This document shows positions 16,206 through 24,888 of a DNA stretch of 64,000 bases, in pieces (position 1 is the first letter of the stretch; each line of letters starts with the position of its first letter). Origin of the DNA: Comamonadaceae bacterium (GTDB lineage: Bacteria; Pseudomonadota; Gammaproteobacteria; Burkholderiales; Rhodocyclaceae). The position numbers and the translations under genes were made by a program. The stretch spans positions 1-64,000 of the forward strand of contig JANLJE010000067.1 of assembly GCA_029255645.1 (NCBI GenBank), written 5' to 3'. The notes under the pieces were generated by a model. That model was given only the letters and a program-made list of their open reading frames with translations. It was not told the origin of the DNA and did not search any database.

Positions 16206-17515
16206 CTGGGGGCCGCCTCGGGGGGCAGCAGCACCCACATCCGCCCCTTTTGCTTCATCCGTCCAGCCAGTTCGCCGGCTTCCTTGCCAAAGCCCCAGAA
16301 AACATCGGCCCGCACCCCGCCCTTGATGGCTCCGCCGGTATCCTGGGCGAGCATCAGCCGGTTCAGGGGCTCGCTGCTGTTGGGCCGGGTGGTGGCGAGC
16401 CAGACGGGCGCCCCCAGGGGAATGTAGCGCGGGTCGACGGCTATGCTGCGTTCCGGGGTGAGCGGCACCCCCAGGGCGCCGATCGGGCCGCCCTCGGTAT
16501 TGGGCAGCTCCCGGAAGAAGACATAGCTCGGATTCTGGTTGAGCAGAGCCTGCAACTGGTCCGGATGGGCCCGGGCCCAGGCCTGGATGCCCTGCATCGA
16601 AGCCTCCTCCAGCTTTAGCTCGCCCCGCTCCACCAGCAGCCGGCCGATGGACTGATAGGGGTGGCCGTTCTGGTCGGCATAGCCCAGGCGCACCCGGCTG
16701 CCATCGGGCAGTTGCACCCGGCCCGAGCCCTGGATCTGGAGGAAAAAGAATTCCACCGGGTCTTGCACCCAAAGGAGGATCTTGCCCGGCCACTGGCCGG
16801 TGCGGCGCGCCTCGATCTCGGTCCGGCTCCAGTAGGGCAGCACCTTGTTGCCCTCCAGCCGGCCGCGCAGGCGGCGATGCTTGAGCTCGGGATAGACATC
16901 GCCCAGCTCGATGGTGAGCATGTCCGCGGGAACGCCCAGCACCGGAGTGGCATTGCGGGCATCCTTGGTCCTGCTGCCCAGGATCAGGGGTTCGTAATAG
17001 CCGGTGATCATGCCTTCGCTGCGGCCATCGCCCTCCACCACCGCGTAAGGGGTGAAATAGGTTTCATAGAAACGGCGGACGGCCTCACCCTCCTGGCCAT
17101 CCACCGTGCGCGCCAGCTCACAGACCCGGGCCCAGGCCGCCCCACCGGCCCGGCGGGAGAGCCCCCGGCAGGATTCCTGGAAGGCGCCCCAGCTGGCCGC
17201 CACATTGTCTTTTTGCCAATCCGGCAGATCGGCCCAGGTCGCCGCTTCCAGCCGGGGCGGCAATTCCACCACCGGGGCGGTCACCGCCGGGCAGACCGGG
17301 GCGGGAGGACAGACGGGGCAAACCGGGCAGGCCTGGGGCGCCACCGGTTTTTCCTGGCCAGGCGGTTTTTCCTGGCTGAGCGCTGCAGGCCCGGCCTCCG
17401 CCGCCTTTTCCCAGGAGAGATGCGCGTTACAGGCAGTGAGCAGAACCAGCAGCAGCGGGGCAAGCCGGGACAGGTGACGGATGGGGAACCAGAAGAGGGA
17501 TTGGCTTTTTTGCAT
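16202..17515 (-). CDS. mltA: Membrane-bound lytic murein transglycosylase A
   Basis: A 437-residue lipoprotein that cleaves the MurNAc-GlcNAc bond of peptidoglycan with 1,6-anhydro ring formation. The lipobox is LLTAC (C29). A Pro/Gln linker carries an unusual cysteine run, ACPVCPVCPPAPVCP (residues 62-76). The MltA barrel includes GMITGYYEP, VEFFFLQIQGSGRVQL and the 3D-type region LAQDTGGAIKGGVRADVFWG containing the catalytic Asp. It should act at the inner face of the outer membrane. The stop lies in a tandem repeat. Confidence 0.93.
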   Translation of the reverse strand: MQKSQSLFWFPIRHLSRLAPLLLVLLTACNAHLSWEKAAEAGPAALSQEKPPGQEKPVAPQACPVCPVCPPAPVCPAVTAPVVELPPRLEAATWADLPDWQKDNVAASWGAFQESCRGLSRRAGGAAWARVCELARTVDGQEGEAVRRFYETYFTPYAVVEGDGRSEGMITGYYEPLILGSRTKDARNATPVLGVPADMLTIELGDVYPELKHRRLRGRLEGNKVLPYWSRTEIEARRTGQWPGKILLWVQDPVEFFFLQIQGSGRVQLPDGSRVRLGYADQNGHPYQSIGRLLVERGELKLEEASMQGIQAWARAHPDQLQALLNQNPSYVFFRELPNTEGGPIGALGVPLTPERSIAVDPRYIPLGAPVWLATTRPNSSEPLNRLMLAQDTGGAIKGGVRADVFWGFGKEAGELAGRMKQKGRMWVLLPPEAAPR

Positions 17516-17560
17516 GGTTTTGGCTAGATTCAGAACTTTCCGACAAGTATACCCTCTGCC

Positions 17561-18448
17561 ATGCCCACCCCCTCCCCACTGGAAAATCTGCTAGCCCGGG
17601 CCGAATCGGTCCTGACCCGTTTTGAAGCCCTGCTGCCGGCCCCGCAGCAGGAACCGGACTGGTCCCTGGTGTTTGCCTGCCGCTGGCGCCGCCTCAAAGG
17701 CCCGGCGGGACGGGGGCAGTTGCTGCCGGTGCGGCAGGTCCATCCGATCCGCCTGGCCGACCTGACCGGCATCGACGACCAGAAACAACGCATTACCGCC
17801 AACACCCGCCAGTTCGTGGCAGGAAAACCCGCCAACAACGTGCTGCTCACGGGCAGCCGCGGCTCGGGCAAGTCTTCCCTGGTCAAGGCTCTGCTCAATG
17901 AATTCTGCGGCCAGGGGCTGCGCCTGATCGAGGTGGACAAGGACGAGCTCACGGATCTGGCCGAAATCGTGGACCGCATCGCCGGCCGGCCGGAAAAATT
18001 CATCCTCTTTTGCGACGATCTCTCCTTCGAGGCCGGCGAGCATGCCTACAAGGCCCTCAAATCCGTGCTCGACGGTTCCGTCGCCGCGCCGCCGGAGAAC
18101 GTGCTGATCTACGCCACCTCCAACCGGCGCCACCTGATGCCCGAATTTTTCTCGGAAAACCTGGAAACCACCCGGGAGGACGGGGAAATCCACCCGGGCG
18201 AGGCGATCGAGGAGAAAATCTCCCTCTCCGAGCGCTTTGGCCTCTGGATTTCCTTCTACCCCTTCGACCAGGATGGCTACCTGGACATCGTCGCCCACTG
18301 GCTGAAGTCCTTCGGCTTTTCCCGGCAGGAGATCGCCGCCGCACGCGGCGAAGCCCTGAACTGGGCACTGGGCCGGGGCTCCCGCAGTGGCCGGGTGGCC
18401 TGGCAGTTTGCCCGCGACTACGCCGGCCGGGCGGCCGAAAAAAAATGA
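17561..18448 (+). CDS. DUF815 family AAA-type ATPase
   Basis: A 295-residue protein of the DUF815 P-loop family. Walker A is TGSRGSGKSS (about residues 97-106), and the Walker B-like stretch is FILFCDDLSFE. The conserved ATSNRRHLMPE (sensor-1 like) follows, then ERFGLWISFYPF. The family is widespread and cytoplasmic with no firm function. Its stop overlaps the ATG of the Nudix/thiamine synthase gene (ATGA at 18445-18448), a pairing that suggests co-regulation with nucleotide-pool cleaning but does not show a functional link. Confidence 0.9.
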   Translation: MPTPSPLENLLARAESVLTRFEALLPAPQQEPDWSLVFACRWRRLKGPAGRGQLLPVRQVHPIRLADLTGIDDQKQRITANTRQFVAGKPANNVLLTGSRGSGKSSLVKALLNEFCGQGLRLIEVDKDELTDLAEIVDRIAGRPEKFILFCDDLSFEAGEHAYKALKSVLDGSVAAPPENVLIYATSNRRHLMPEFFSENLETTREDGEIHPGEAIEEKISLSERFGLWISFYPFDQDGYLDIVAHWLKSFGFSRQEIAAARGEALNWALGRGSRSGRVAWQFARDYAGRAAEKK

Positions 18449-19401
18449 GTACGCCCGAGGTTCCCATCACTCAGGTGGCGGCCGCCGTGATGCTGAGCCG
18501 GGACGGCCAGGAATTCATGCTGGCCTGCCGCCCGGAAGGCAAGGTCTATGCAGGCTACTGGGAATTCCCCGGCGGCAAGGTGGAAGCGGGCGAGACCGTG
18601 CGCCAGGCCCTGGTGCGGGAACTCGAGGAAGAACTGGGCATCACCGTGACAAAGGCCAGCCCCTGGCTGCAGCGGCACTTCGTCTATCCCCATGCCCATG
18701 TGCAGATCCACTTCTGGCGGGTCACCGACTGGGAGGGTGAAATCGGCATCAGCGCCCCGCTCGAACACAGCGCCGTGGCCTGGCAGCCTCTGGGCGGCCC
18801 GAACCGGGTGGCGCCCCTGCTGCCTGCCAACGCCCCCATCCTGAAGGCGCTCTCCCTGCCCTGCCAGATGATCATCAGCCAGGCCGCGACCCGGGGGGTG
18901 GAGCAGGAATTGCAGCGTCTGGAGCAAGCCCTGAACCAAGGCTTGCGGCTGATCCAGCTACGCGACCGGGAGCTTCCCCCGGCCGAACGCCTGTGGTTCG
19001 CCGAAGCCCTGATGCATCTGGCCCGCCCCCGCCAGGCCCTGGTGCTGGTCAGCGAAGATGAAACCCTGGCCCGCCGTATCGGTGCTGCTGGATTGCACCT
19101 CAGCAGTGCCGGGCTCAAGGCCCGCACGACCCGGCCGGATTTCGAGTGGGTCGGCGCCTCCTGCCATGACGCGGCAGAACTCGCGCAGGCCGAAGCCCTG
19201 GGACTCGATTACGCCCTGCTCGGGCCGGTGCTGCCCACGGCCAGCCACCCCGGCGGCGCCATACTGGGCTGGGCGGGATTCGCCCAGCGGGTACAAGAGA
19301 GCGCCTTGCCGGTATTCGCCCTCGGCGGGCAGACACAAGATCGGCTCGCAACAGCCCAGGCGCACGGCGCCCACGGCATCGCCATGTTGCGCGGCTGGTG
19401 A
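18445..19401 (+). CDS. Nudix hydrolase (MutT-type) fused to thiamine-phosphate-synthase-like domain
   Basis: 318 residues in two domains. Residues about 8-135 are a Nudix hydrolase with the box at about 44-66 (GGKVEAGE... then REL-EEELGI), close to MutT 8-oxo-dGTPase. Residues about 140-315 are a ThiE/TenI-like barrel (LIQLRDRELPP, GASCHDAAELAQA, YALLGPVLPT, PVFALGG). This fusion is common in Beta- and Gammaproteobacteria. The ThiE part of such fusions is often not the main thiamine enzyme, so only the Nudix activity is inferred with confidence. Confidence 0.9.
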   Translation: MSTPEVPITQVAAAVMLSRDGQEFMLACRPEGKVYAGYWEFPGGKVEAGETVRQALVRELEEELGITVTKASPWLQRHFVYPHAHVQIHFWRVTDWEGEIGISAPLEHSAVAWQPLGGPNRVAPLLPANAPILKALSLPCQMIISQAATRGVEQELQRLEQALNQGLRLIQLRDRELPPAERLWFAEALMHLARPRQALVLVSEDETLARRIGAAGLHLSSAGLKARTTRPDFEWVGASCHDAAELAQAEALGLDYALLGPVLPTASHPGGAILGWAGFAQRVQESALPVFALGGQTQDRLATAQAHGAHGIAMLRGW

Positions 19402-19439
19402 AAGCAAGGTAACCGCGGCACGGCAACCGCGCCATGGCC

Positions 19440-19640
19440 TCAGCCGTTCTGGTCGGGGGAATCAATGCTGCCCTGATCCGGTTCCTGAACGGGTACCTTG
19501 TAGGATTCATTCGCCCAGCTGCCCAGGTCGATCAGCTTGCAGCGTTCGGAACAAAAGGGGCGCCATTTGTTCTCGGGGCGCCATTCAGACAGGGTGCCGC
19601 ACTGAGGGCAGGGCACCTGACGATAGGGAGTCTGGCTCAC
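19440..19640 (-). CDS. yacG: DNA gyrase inhibitor / zinc-binding protein YacG
   Basis: 66 residues with the YacG zinc knuckle CPQC (11-14) and CSERC (30-34), and the family motif [18 protein letters not shown]. coli YacG binds GyrB and inhibits supercoiling. The ATG overlaps the zapD stop by four bases (19637-19640), the usual zapD-yacG order. Confidence 0.93.
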   Translation of the reverse strand: MSQTPYRQVPCPQCGTLSEWRPENKWRPFCSERCKLIDLGSWANESYKVPVQEPDQGSIDSPDQNG

Positions 19641-20395
19641 AGGTTGCAGAAGGTCAGATCAAAGGGAACATCCCGGTCGCAGGCCTTGGCCTTGATTTCC
19701 ATTTCCGGGGGAAGGGTGAAGCGGATGTTGAGGACGTAACGGTTGGCGCTGACTTCGGGCACGGCATGTTCCCCTTCCGCCAAGGAAATGCGCACCATCT
19801 GGGCTGCGGTTCCTCCCAGCATGCGCTGGAACTGTCCATGCGCCGCGGTCAGGCTTTCACGCCGGCCACTGGAGCGCAACAGGCGCAGGATGATGATCAG
19901 CGCATCGCGCACGGGCAACATGGAGCGGGTCCAGGAAGCCAGGGCATGGCTGCGGAACTGGGCCGACTGGTGCAGCCAGTAATGGTAGGAGGGTAGATCG
20001 AATTCGCACACCCCGCCGGGGATGGCCACCCGGCTCTTGATGCCCATCAGCCAGTCGTTGTCGCGCAGGGTCTGGCCGAACTTGCCGCTCAGGGCCAGGA
20101 GGGCGGCGGAGGCCTGCTCGATCTCATAGAGGGCGCCGGACAGGGCCGCCTCGGAAATGTCGGGATTGTTGCGAAAGCCGAGCAGCGTTTGCCGCTGCCG
20201 TTCAAGTTCCTGGATCATGTCCATCTTCAGGTCGGCGCGCCCCGCCACTTCCAGGATTTCAAACAGGGTCACGAGGGCGACATGGTTCTCCGCCGGACCG
20301 TCCATCCGGGTGAAATAAGCGACCTTTTCGAAGAGGTCCTCCAGGCGCAACAGGGTGCGTATGCGCTCATTGAAGGGATATTCGTAGGTGATCAC
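19637..20395 (-). CDS. zapD: Cell division protein ZapD
   Basis: A 252-residue ZapD that cross-links FtsZ filaments at the septum. The N-terminal helical domain ([19 protein letters not shown]) and the C-terminal beta domain with [10 protein letters not shown] and RYVLNIRF are typical. The start codon is GTG (20395). The nearest ATG (20405) opens a four-codon frame, M-A-A-A-stop, whose TGA overlaps the GTG as GTGA. No strong ribosome site is visible before the GTG, so the mini-frame may matter for initiation. Confidence 0.92.
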   Translation of the reverse strand: MITYEYPFNERIRTLLRLEDLFEKVAYFTRMDGPAENHVALVTLFEILEVAGRADLKMDMIQELERQRQTLLGFRNNPDISEAALSGALYEIEQASAALLALSGKFGQTLRDNDWLMGIKSRVAIPGGVCEFDLPSYHYWLHQSAQFRSHALASWTRSMLPVRDALIIILRLLRSSGRRESLTAAHGQFQRMLGGTAAQMVRISLAEGEHAVPEVSANRYVLNIRFTLPPEMEIKAKACDRDVPFDLTFCNL

Positions 20396-20423
20396 GCCGC
20401 CGCCATGAAATGGAATTTTTAAT

Positions 20424-20452
20424 ATTCTGAATCAGTTAGGTGCAAATCTCAA
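20424..20452 (-). promoter_or_regulatory. Sigma-70 promoter for zapD-yacG
   Basis: On the minus strand TTGAGA (20452-20447) and CAGAAT (20429-20424) are 17 bases apart in a conspicuously AT-rich gap. A 6-bp inverted repeat, TTAGGT/ACCTAA (20434-20455), overlaps the -35 and could be an operator. Confidence 0.6.
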
Positions 20453-20479
20453 CCTAATCCTTTAAGGAAAATAAAATAT

Positions 20480-21094
20480 TCAGGCGCCGGCCTTGCAACG
20501 GGCCATGAGCTGATAGCGCCGGTGCAGTTCCGCCACGGGCCCCAGGAGATCCTCAGGCCGGCCGCTGTTGTCGAGCACGTCGTCCGCCAGCGCCAGGCGT
20601 GCCGCACGGCTGGCCTGGGCCGCCATGATCGCGTCCACTTCCTCACCCGATAGCCCGTTGCGCGCCATGACCCGCTCCCGTTGCAGGGCTTCAGGGCAAT
20701 CGACGACGAGGATGCGGTCGAGGCGATGGGATTTTCCGCCGGTTTCCACCAGCAAGGGAATGGCGAGCAGGACGTAAGGCGTGGCGAGGGCCGCGATGCC
20801 TGCCTCGGCCAATTTTTGGATCTTGGGGTGCAAGATCGCCTCCAGGCGGCGGCGCGCCTCGGGATCGGCAAACACCCGCCGGCGCATGGCGGCCCGGTCG
20901 AGGCTGCCATCGGCGGCCAGGATGCCCGTGCCAAAGCGGGCCACGATGGCCGGCATGGCTTCCCCTCCGGGCCCCGTGAGCTGGCGGGCGAGCCGATCCG
21001 TATCGACCAGCCCCGCTCCCAGGCGCACGAAGGCATCCGCCACCGTGCTCTTGCCGCTGCCGATGCCGCCGGTCAGGCCAACTACGAAACTCAC
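20480..21094 (-). CDS. coaE: Dephospho-CoA kinase
   Basis: A 204-residue P-loop kinase that phosphorylates dephospho-CoA in the last step of CoA synthesis. Walker A is GLTGGIGSGKST; the DTDRLARQL and LHPKI motifs and the VDCPEALQRERV segment are typical. I choose the GTG at 21094: AGGGA lies six bases before it and it overlaps the stop of the SPOR gene as GTGA. A TTG two codons earlier would leave no spacing. Confidence 0.93.
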   Translation of the reverse strand: MSFVVGLTGGIGSGKSTVADAFVRLGAGLVDTDRLARQLTGPGGEAMPAIVARFGTGILAADGSLDRAAMRRRVFADPEARRRLEAILHPKIQKLAEAGIAALATPYVLLAIPLLVETGGKSHRLDRILVVDCPEALQRERVMARNGLSGEEVDAIMAAQASRAARLALADDVLDNSGRPEDLLGPVAELHRRYQLMARCKAGA

Positions 21095-21849
21095 GGACAA
21101 TCCCTGACCACACTACCGGCCGGCAGCGCCTTGCGCAAAGCGGCCAGATCGCTGCCGCTGCCCTTCACCTCCAGCAACTGCCGGGCACCTTCGATACTGC
21201 GCTGCCCCACCCGGGCACTGCGCACCCCCTGCCCCCGCAACTGCTCCAGACGCCGCTGGGCAGCCTCTTCACGGGAAAAAATGCCCAGGGAGATGGCATA
21301 TTTCTGGGGGCCTTCATTGACGACAAAGAATTCCGCCACCCCGAGCCGCTGCAGTTCGCCCGCTTTCTTCTCGGCGCCCTTCTTGTCGGCCTGCGGTGGC
21401 AGGAACACCCACCAGCCTCCCTCGCTGCGTTGGCTGACCGCCAGATTGGCCGCGCTGGCCTGGGCGGCCAGGCGAGCCGCCTCGTCTTCCTTCAGGCCGG
21501 TCAGCAGCAAGCAGGCCTGGGCAGCCTCGGCGCTTGCCGGCTTGGCAGGCACGGGTTCGGGAACGGGGTCAGGCTTTTTTTCAGGAGGCGGCTCGGCCGG
21601 TCTGGCCTCGGCGGGCGCCGCGACGGCGGCAGGCGGGGCCTCGTCGGGCGCGGCGGACGGGGCTGGCGCGATCGGCGCCGCGAGGGCCTTGCCCCCTTCC
21701 CCGTCCCGGGCAAGCAGCCGCAGACGCTCGGGATGGACCTGCTGCTCGATGCGCAAGGCATCCGGCGCTTCGGCCGTGCCCAGATAGCCCTGGGTGTAGG
21801 CAAAGAACAGCAGGTTGGCAAGGATCAGGAAAAAAACCAGGGCCCGCAT
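21091..21849 (-). CDS. SPOR-domain membrane protein
   Basis: 252 residues: one N-terminal membrane helix (about 3-20), a Pro/Ala/Glu-rich linker (about 45-105), and a C-terminal region with repeats typical of SPOR-like folds (CLLLTGLKEDEAARLA; YAISLGIFSREEAAQRRLEQL). SPOR domains bind denuded glycan strands at the septum, which fits the nearby zapD and mltA genes, though no direct link is shown. The linker is low-complexity. The stop overlaps coaE. Confidence 0.8.
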   Translation of the reverse strand: MRALVFFLILANLLFFAYTQGYLGTAEAPDALRIEQQVHPERLRLLARDGEGGKALAAPIAPAPSAAPDEAPPAAVAAPAEARPAEPPPEKKPDPVPEPVPAKPASAEAAQACLLLTGLKEDEAARLAAQASAANLAVSQRSEGGWWVFLPPQADKKGAEKKAGELQRLGVAEFFVVNEGPQKYAISLGIFSREEAAQRRLEQLRGQGVRSARVGQRSIEGARQLLEVKGSGSDLAALRKALPAGSVVRDCP

Positions 21850-21861
21850 GGCTTGGCGCTT

Positions 21862-23226
21862 TCAGCCCACCTGGGGCAGGTGTTTGAGGGAAGCCTGGAT
21901 GGCCTCGGCCGGGTAGGCGAAATCCTCCAGTGCGCCAGCAAAGAATTTGTCGTAGGAGGTCATGTCGAAGTGGCCATGGCCGGTGAGGTTGATCAGAATC
22001 ACCTTTTCCTCGCCACTCGCCTTGGCCGCCAGGGCCTCGTCGATGGCGGCGCGGATGGCGTGGCAGGCCTCGGGGGCGGGGATGATGCCTTCGGCCCGGG
22101 CAAACTGGACCCCGGCTTCGAAGGTGGCGAGCTGCGGCACGGCCCGGGCTTCCACCAGGCCCTCATGGACGAGCTGGGAGACCAGAGGACTGGCGCCGTG
22201 GTAGCGCAGCCCGCCGGCGTGGATGCCGGGCGGCATGAAGTCGTGGCCGAGGGTAAACATCTTCATCATCGGCGTGTAGCCGGAGACATCGCCGAAATCG
22301 TAGGCATAGCTGCCTCGGGTCAGGGTCGGGCAGGAGGCGGGCTCGACCGCGATGCAGCGCAGCTTGTCGGCGCGCTTGTCCCCGGCCGCCTTGTCGGCCA
22401 GGAAGGGAAAGGCGATGCCGCCAAAGGACGAGCCGCCGCCGCAGGGCCCCAGCACCACGTCCGGGTAGAGGCCGAGCTTGTCAAACTGCTTTCTGGCTTC
22501 GAGGCCGATGATGGTCTGGTGCAAGAGCACATGGTTGAGCACCGAGCCCAGGGTGTAGCAGGTGCCCTTGTCGGCGGCGGCTTCTTCGACGGCCTCGGAA
22601 ATGGCCAGGCCGAGGGAACCCTGGCAGTCGGGATCGGCGGCCAGGGCCTTGCGGCCGGCCTCGGTCAAGGCGGTGGGACTGGCGAACACTTCGGCGCCCC
22701 AGGTCTGCATCATCGAGCGGCGCAGGGGTTTTTGCTCGTAGCTGACCTTGACCATGAACACCCGCACCGGCAGGCCGAACATCTGCCCGGCAAAGGCGAT
22801 GGAGGAGCCCCACTGCCCGGCGCCGGTCTCGGTGGTCAGCTTCCGGGTGCCGGCCTGTTTGTTGTAGAAGGCCTGCGGCACGGCGGAGTTGGGCTTGTGC
22901 GAACCGGCCGGGGACACTCCCTCGTACTTATAGAAGATCTTCGCCGGGGTGCCCAGGGCCTGTTCCAGACGCAAGGCGCGGCAAAGGGGAGCGGGACGCC
23001 AGAGGGCGTAGATCTGGCGCACTTCCTCGGGAATCTCGATCCAGCGCTGGCGGCTCATCTCCTGTTCGATGAGGTTCATCGGGAAGATGGCGGCCATCTG
23101 CTCGGGGCTGACGGGTTTGCCATCCGGCCCCAGCGGCGGCGCCGGCGGATTGTTCATGTCGGCCACCACGTTGTACCAGTGGGTGGGCATTTCGGCAGGA
23201 TCGAGATAGGTACGCAGAGGAATCAT
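21862..23226 (-). CDS. TrpB2-type tryptophan synthase beta-like PLP enzyme
   Basis: 454 residues of the long TrpB2 group. The PLP lysine lies in GSHKPNSA (about K111) and the phosphate-binding loop is [11 protein letters not shown]. The N-terminal extension, with [16 protein letters not shown], is diagnostic of TrpB2. Like most TrpB2 genes it has no trpA next to it. Family members use indole and serine, or O-phosphoserine in archaea; indole salvage is the usual inference. It lies upstream of SPOR-coaE in the same direction with a 12-base gap to the SPOR gene. Confidence 0.9.
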   Translation of the reverse strand: MIPLRTYLDPAEMPTHWYNVVADMNNPPAPPLGPDGKPVSPEQMAAIFPMNLIEQEMSRQRWIEIPEEVRQIYALWRPAPLCRALRLEQALGTPAKIFYKYEGVSPAGSHKPNSAVPQAFYNKQAGTRKLTTETGAGQWGSSIAFAGQMFGLPVRVFMVKVSYEQKPLRRSMMQTWGAEVFASPTALTEAGRKALAADPDCQGSLGLAISEAVEEAAADKGTCYTLGSVLNHVLLHQTIIGLEARKQFDKLGLYPDVVLGPCGGGSSFGGIAFPFLADKAAGDKRADKLRCIAVEPASCPTLTRGSYAYDFGDVSGYTPMMKMFTLGHDFMPPGIHAGGLRYHGASPLVSQLVHEGLVEARAVPQLATFEAGVQFARAEGIIPAPEACHAIRAAIDEALAAKASGEEKVILINLTGHGHFDMTSYDKFFAGALEDFAYPAEAIQASLKHLPQVG

Positions 23227-23266
23227 GATGTTTTCAAAAAAATAGGGGCAAGGACGCCAAGTTAAC

Positions 23267-23300
23267 CGAAAAAGCCTGCCGCACCAAAACCAGGCAGGCT
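23267..23300 (-). terminator. Rho-independent terminator after coaX
   Basis: AGCCTGCC and GGCAGGCT (8 bp) enclose a 12-base loop; on the minus strand TTTTT follows. It separates birA-coaX from trpB2. Confidence 0.88.
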
Positions 23301-23316
23301 CGCCGTGCCCGCACCA

Positions 23317-24033
23317 TTACGGTGCCGAGCCATTCAGGGCCAGCAGCCGGAGGCCCTCCAGCACCAGATTATCCACCCGGAGCAGCGGCAGTTCGAGCTG
23401 GCGTTCAAGGGCGGGCGCCGCGCCGCCGGACAAGAAGCACAACGCGGCCCCCGGCAGCCGGGCATAAGCCCGCTCGATGGCGCCTAGCTGGGCTTCCAGG
23501 CAGCCGGTGCGGATGGCGTCCTGCGTCTGGCGCGGAAAGTCCTGATAGGCCCCAGGCGCCCTGGGCAGGCGGGCCGTGCCCTGGGCCAGGGCGGTGTGCA
23601 TCATCTCCAGCCCCGGCAGGATCAGCCCTCCCAGGAAGCGGCCCTCCCCGTCCAGACTGTCGATGGTGGTGGCCGTGCCCGCCGTCACCACGAGGCAGGG
23701 CTGCTGGCTCAGGGAACGGGCGCCGATCAGGGCGCACCAGCGGTCCACCCCGAGTTGCCGGGGCTGCAGATAGCCATTCACGACGCCAGCAGCAGCGCAT
23801 GTGCTGACCATGTGTTCCAGCACCTGTCCGGGGAAAGCCTGGGCCAGCAGAGCCTCCCGGGCCTCGCAGGCCACACTGGACAACACGACCCGGGTCAGGG
23901 GCGGCCAGCCTGCCACCAGTGCGCTCAGCATCTGGGCATCGTCCCAATCGAGGGCGCCCTGGGCCAACCAGCCAGCGGGCTCGGCCAGCCCCCATTTGAG
24001 GCGGGAATTGCCGGCATCGAGACAGAGGATCAT
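23317..24033 (-). CDS. coaX: Type III pantothenate kinase
   Basis: A 238-residue ASKHA-fold kinase for the first step of CoA synthesis. The motifs are LCLDAGNSRLKWG (phosphate loop), LGVDRWCAL and VVTAGTATTIDSLD, and FLGGLILPG follows. The enzyme is typically insensitive to CoA feedback. The ATG overlaps the birA stop (ATGA), the standard birA-coaX pairing. A terminator follows. Confidence 0.93.
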   Translation of the reverse strand: MILCLDAGNSRLKWGLAEPAGWLAQGALDWDDAQMLSALVAGWPPLTRVVLSSVACEAREALLAQAFPGQVLEHMVSTCAAAGVVNGYLQPRQLGVDRWCALIGARSLSQQPCLVVTAGTATTIDSLDGEGRFLGGLILPGLEMMHTALAQGTARLPRAPGAYQDFPRQTQDAIRTGCLEAQLGAIERAYARLPGAALCFLSGGAAPALERQLELPLLRVDNLVLEGLRLLALNGSAP

Positions 24034-24821
24034 TGCGCTCTCAGGCTCACGTCGCCGGCAAGAAAACGCTGGATGCCCGCGCGGGTTTCCAGCAGCAGAC
24101 TGCCTTCGGCATCGGCACCCAGACAGCGCCCCTCGGCCAGCACCTGCCCCTCCTCCAGCAGGCGCACCGGGCGCCCCTGCCAGATGTGCCGGCGCTGCCA
24201 TTCGGGCTGGAGCGGGGCGAAGCCCTGTGGCTCGAAGGCGTCCAGGGTCGCCATCAGATGGGTGAGCAGGGTCGCCAGCAGCAGGTGCCGCTCGGGCAGC
24301 GGACCCAGCTGGGCCAGCCCGGCAGCCGGCTGTTCCAGCTGCTCCGGGGCCGGGGCGCGCAGGTTGAGGCCGATGCCGATCACCACCTGGATGCCGCGCC
24401 GGTCCGCCGCCAGCTCGACGAGAATCCCGCCCAGCTTGGCCTCGCCTCGATGCCCCGAAAGATAAAGGTCATTGGGCCACTTCAAGCCCACCTCTGCGAA
24501 CCCCAGGGCCTCCAGCCCCCGGGCCAGCGCCAGGCCCACCGCCAGACTCAGGCCGGCCAGCCGGGCCGGGCTGGCCGGCCAGCGCCAGAGCAGGGAAAAA
24601 GTGAGGCTATCCTCCGGCGAGGAATTCCAGGACCGCCCCCGCCGCCCCCGGCCGGCCGTCTGCCGGTCGGACACCAGCACCGTGCCCGCGGGCGCCGCCT
24701 GGTTTGCCCGCTCCAGCAACAGGGCATTGGTGGAGGTGCAGCTATCTAGCGCGTCCACGTCGAAACGGCTGGCCATGGGACCCAGGGCCTGGCGCAGCAG
24801 GGAAAGGTCGATCAGGGGCAT
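24030..24821 (-). CDS. birA: Biotin-[acetyl-CoA-carboxylase] ligase without DNA-binding domain
   Basis: A 263-residue biotin protein ligase that attaches biotin to the carboxyl carrier protein. Motifs are TSTNALLLE, the ATP/biotin loop DRQTAGRGRRGRSW, and KWPNDLYLSG; the C-terminal SH3-like domain reads RPVRLLEEGQV. It starts directly at the ligase domain and lacks the winged helix present in the 321-residue E. coli BirA, so it should not act as the bio repressor. Confidence 0.93.
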   Translation of the reverse strand: MPLIDLSLLRQALGPMASRFDVDALDSCTSTNALLLERANQAAPAGTVLVSDRQTAGRGRRGRSWNSSPEDSLTFSLLWRWPASPARLAGLSLAVGLALARGLEALGFAEVGLKWPNDLYLSGHRGEAKLGGILVELAADRRGIQVVIGIGLNLRAPAPEQLEQPAAGLAQLGPLPERHLLLATLLTHLMATLDAFEPQGFAPLQPEWQRRHIWQGRPVRLLEEGQVLAEGRCLGADAEGSLLLETRAGIQRFLAGDVSLRAQ

Positions 24822-24888
24822 GAAAAACTGGCGGTTGGCAAAGCCGCCATTATCGCCCCTTGGCCCGCCTTGATCCAGCCACTGCGCC

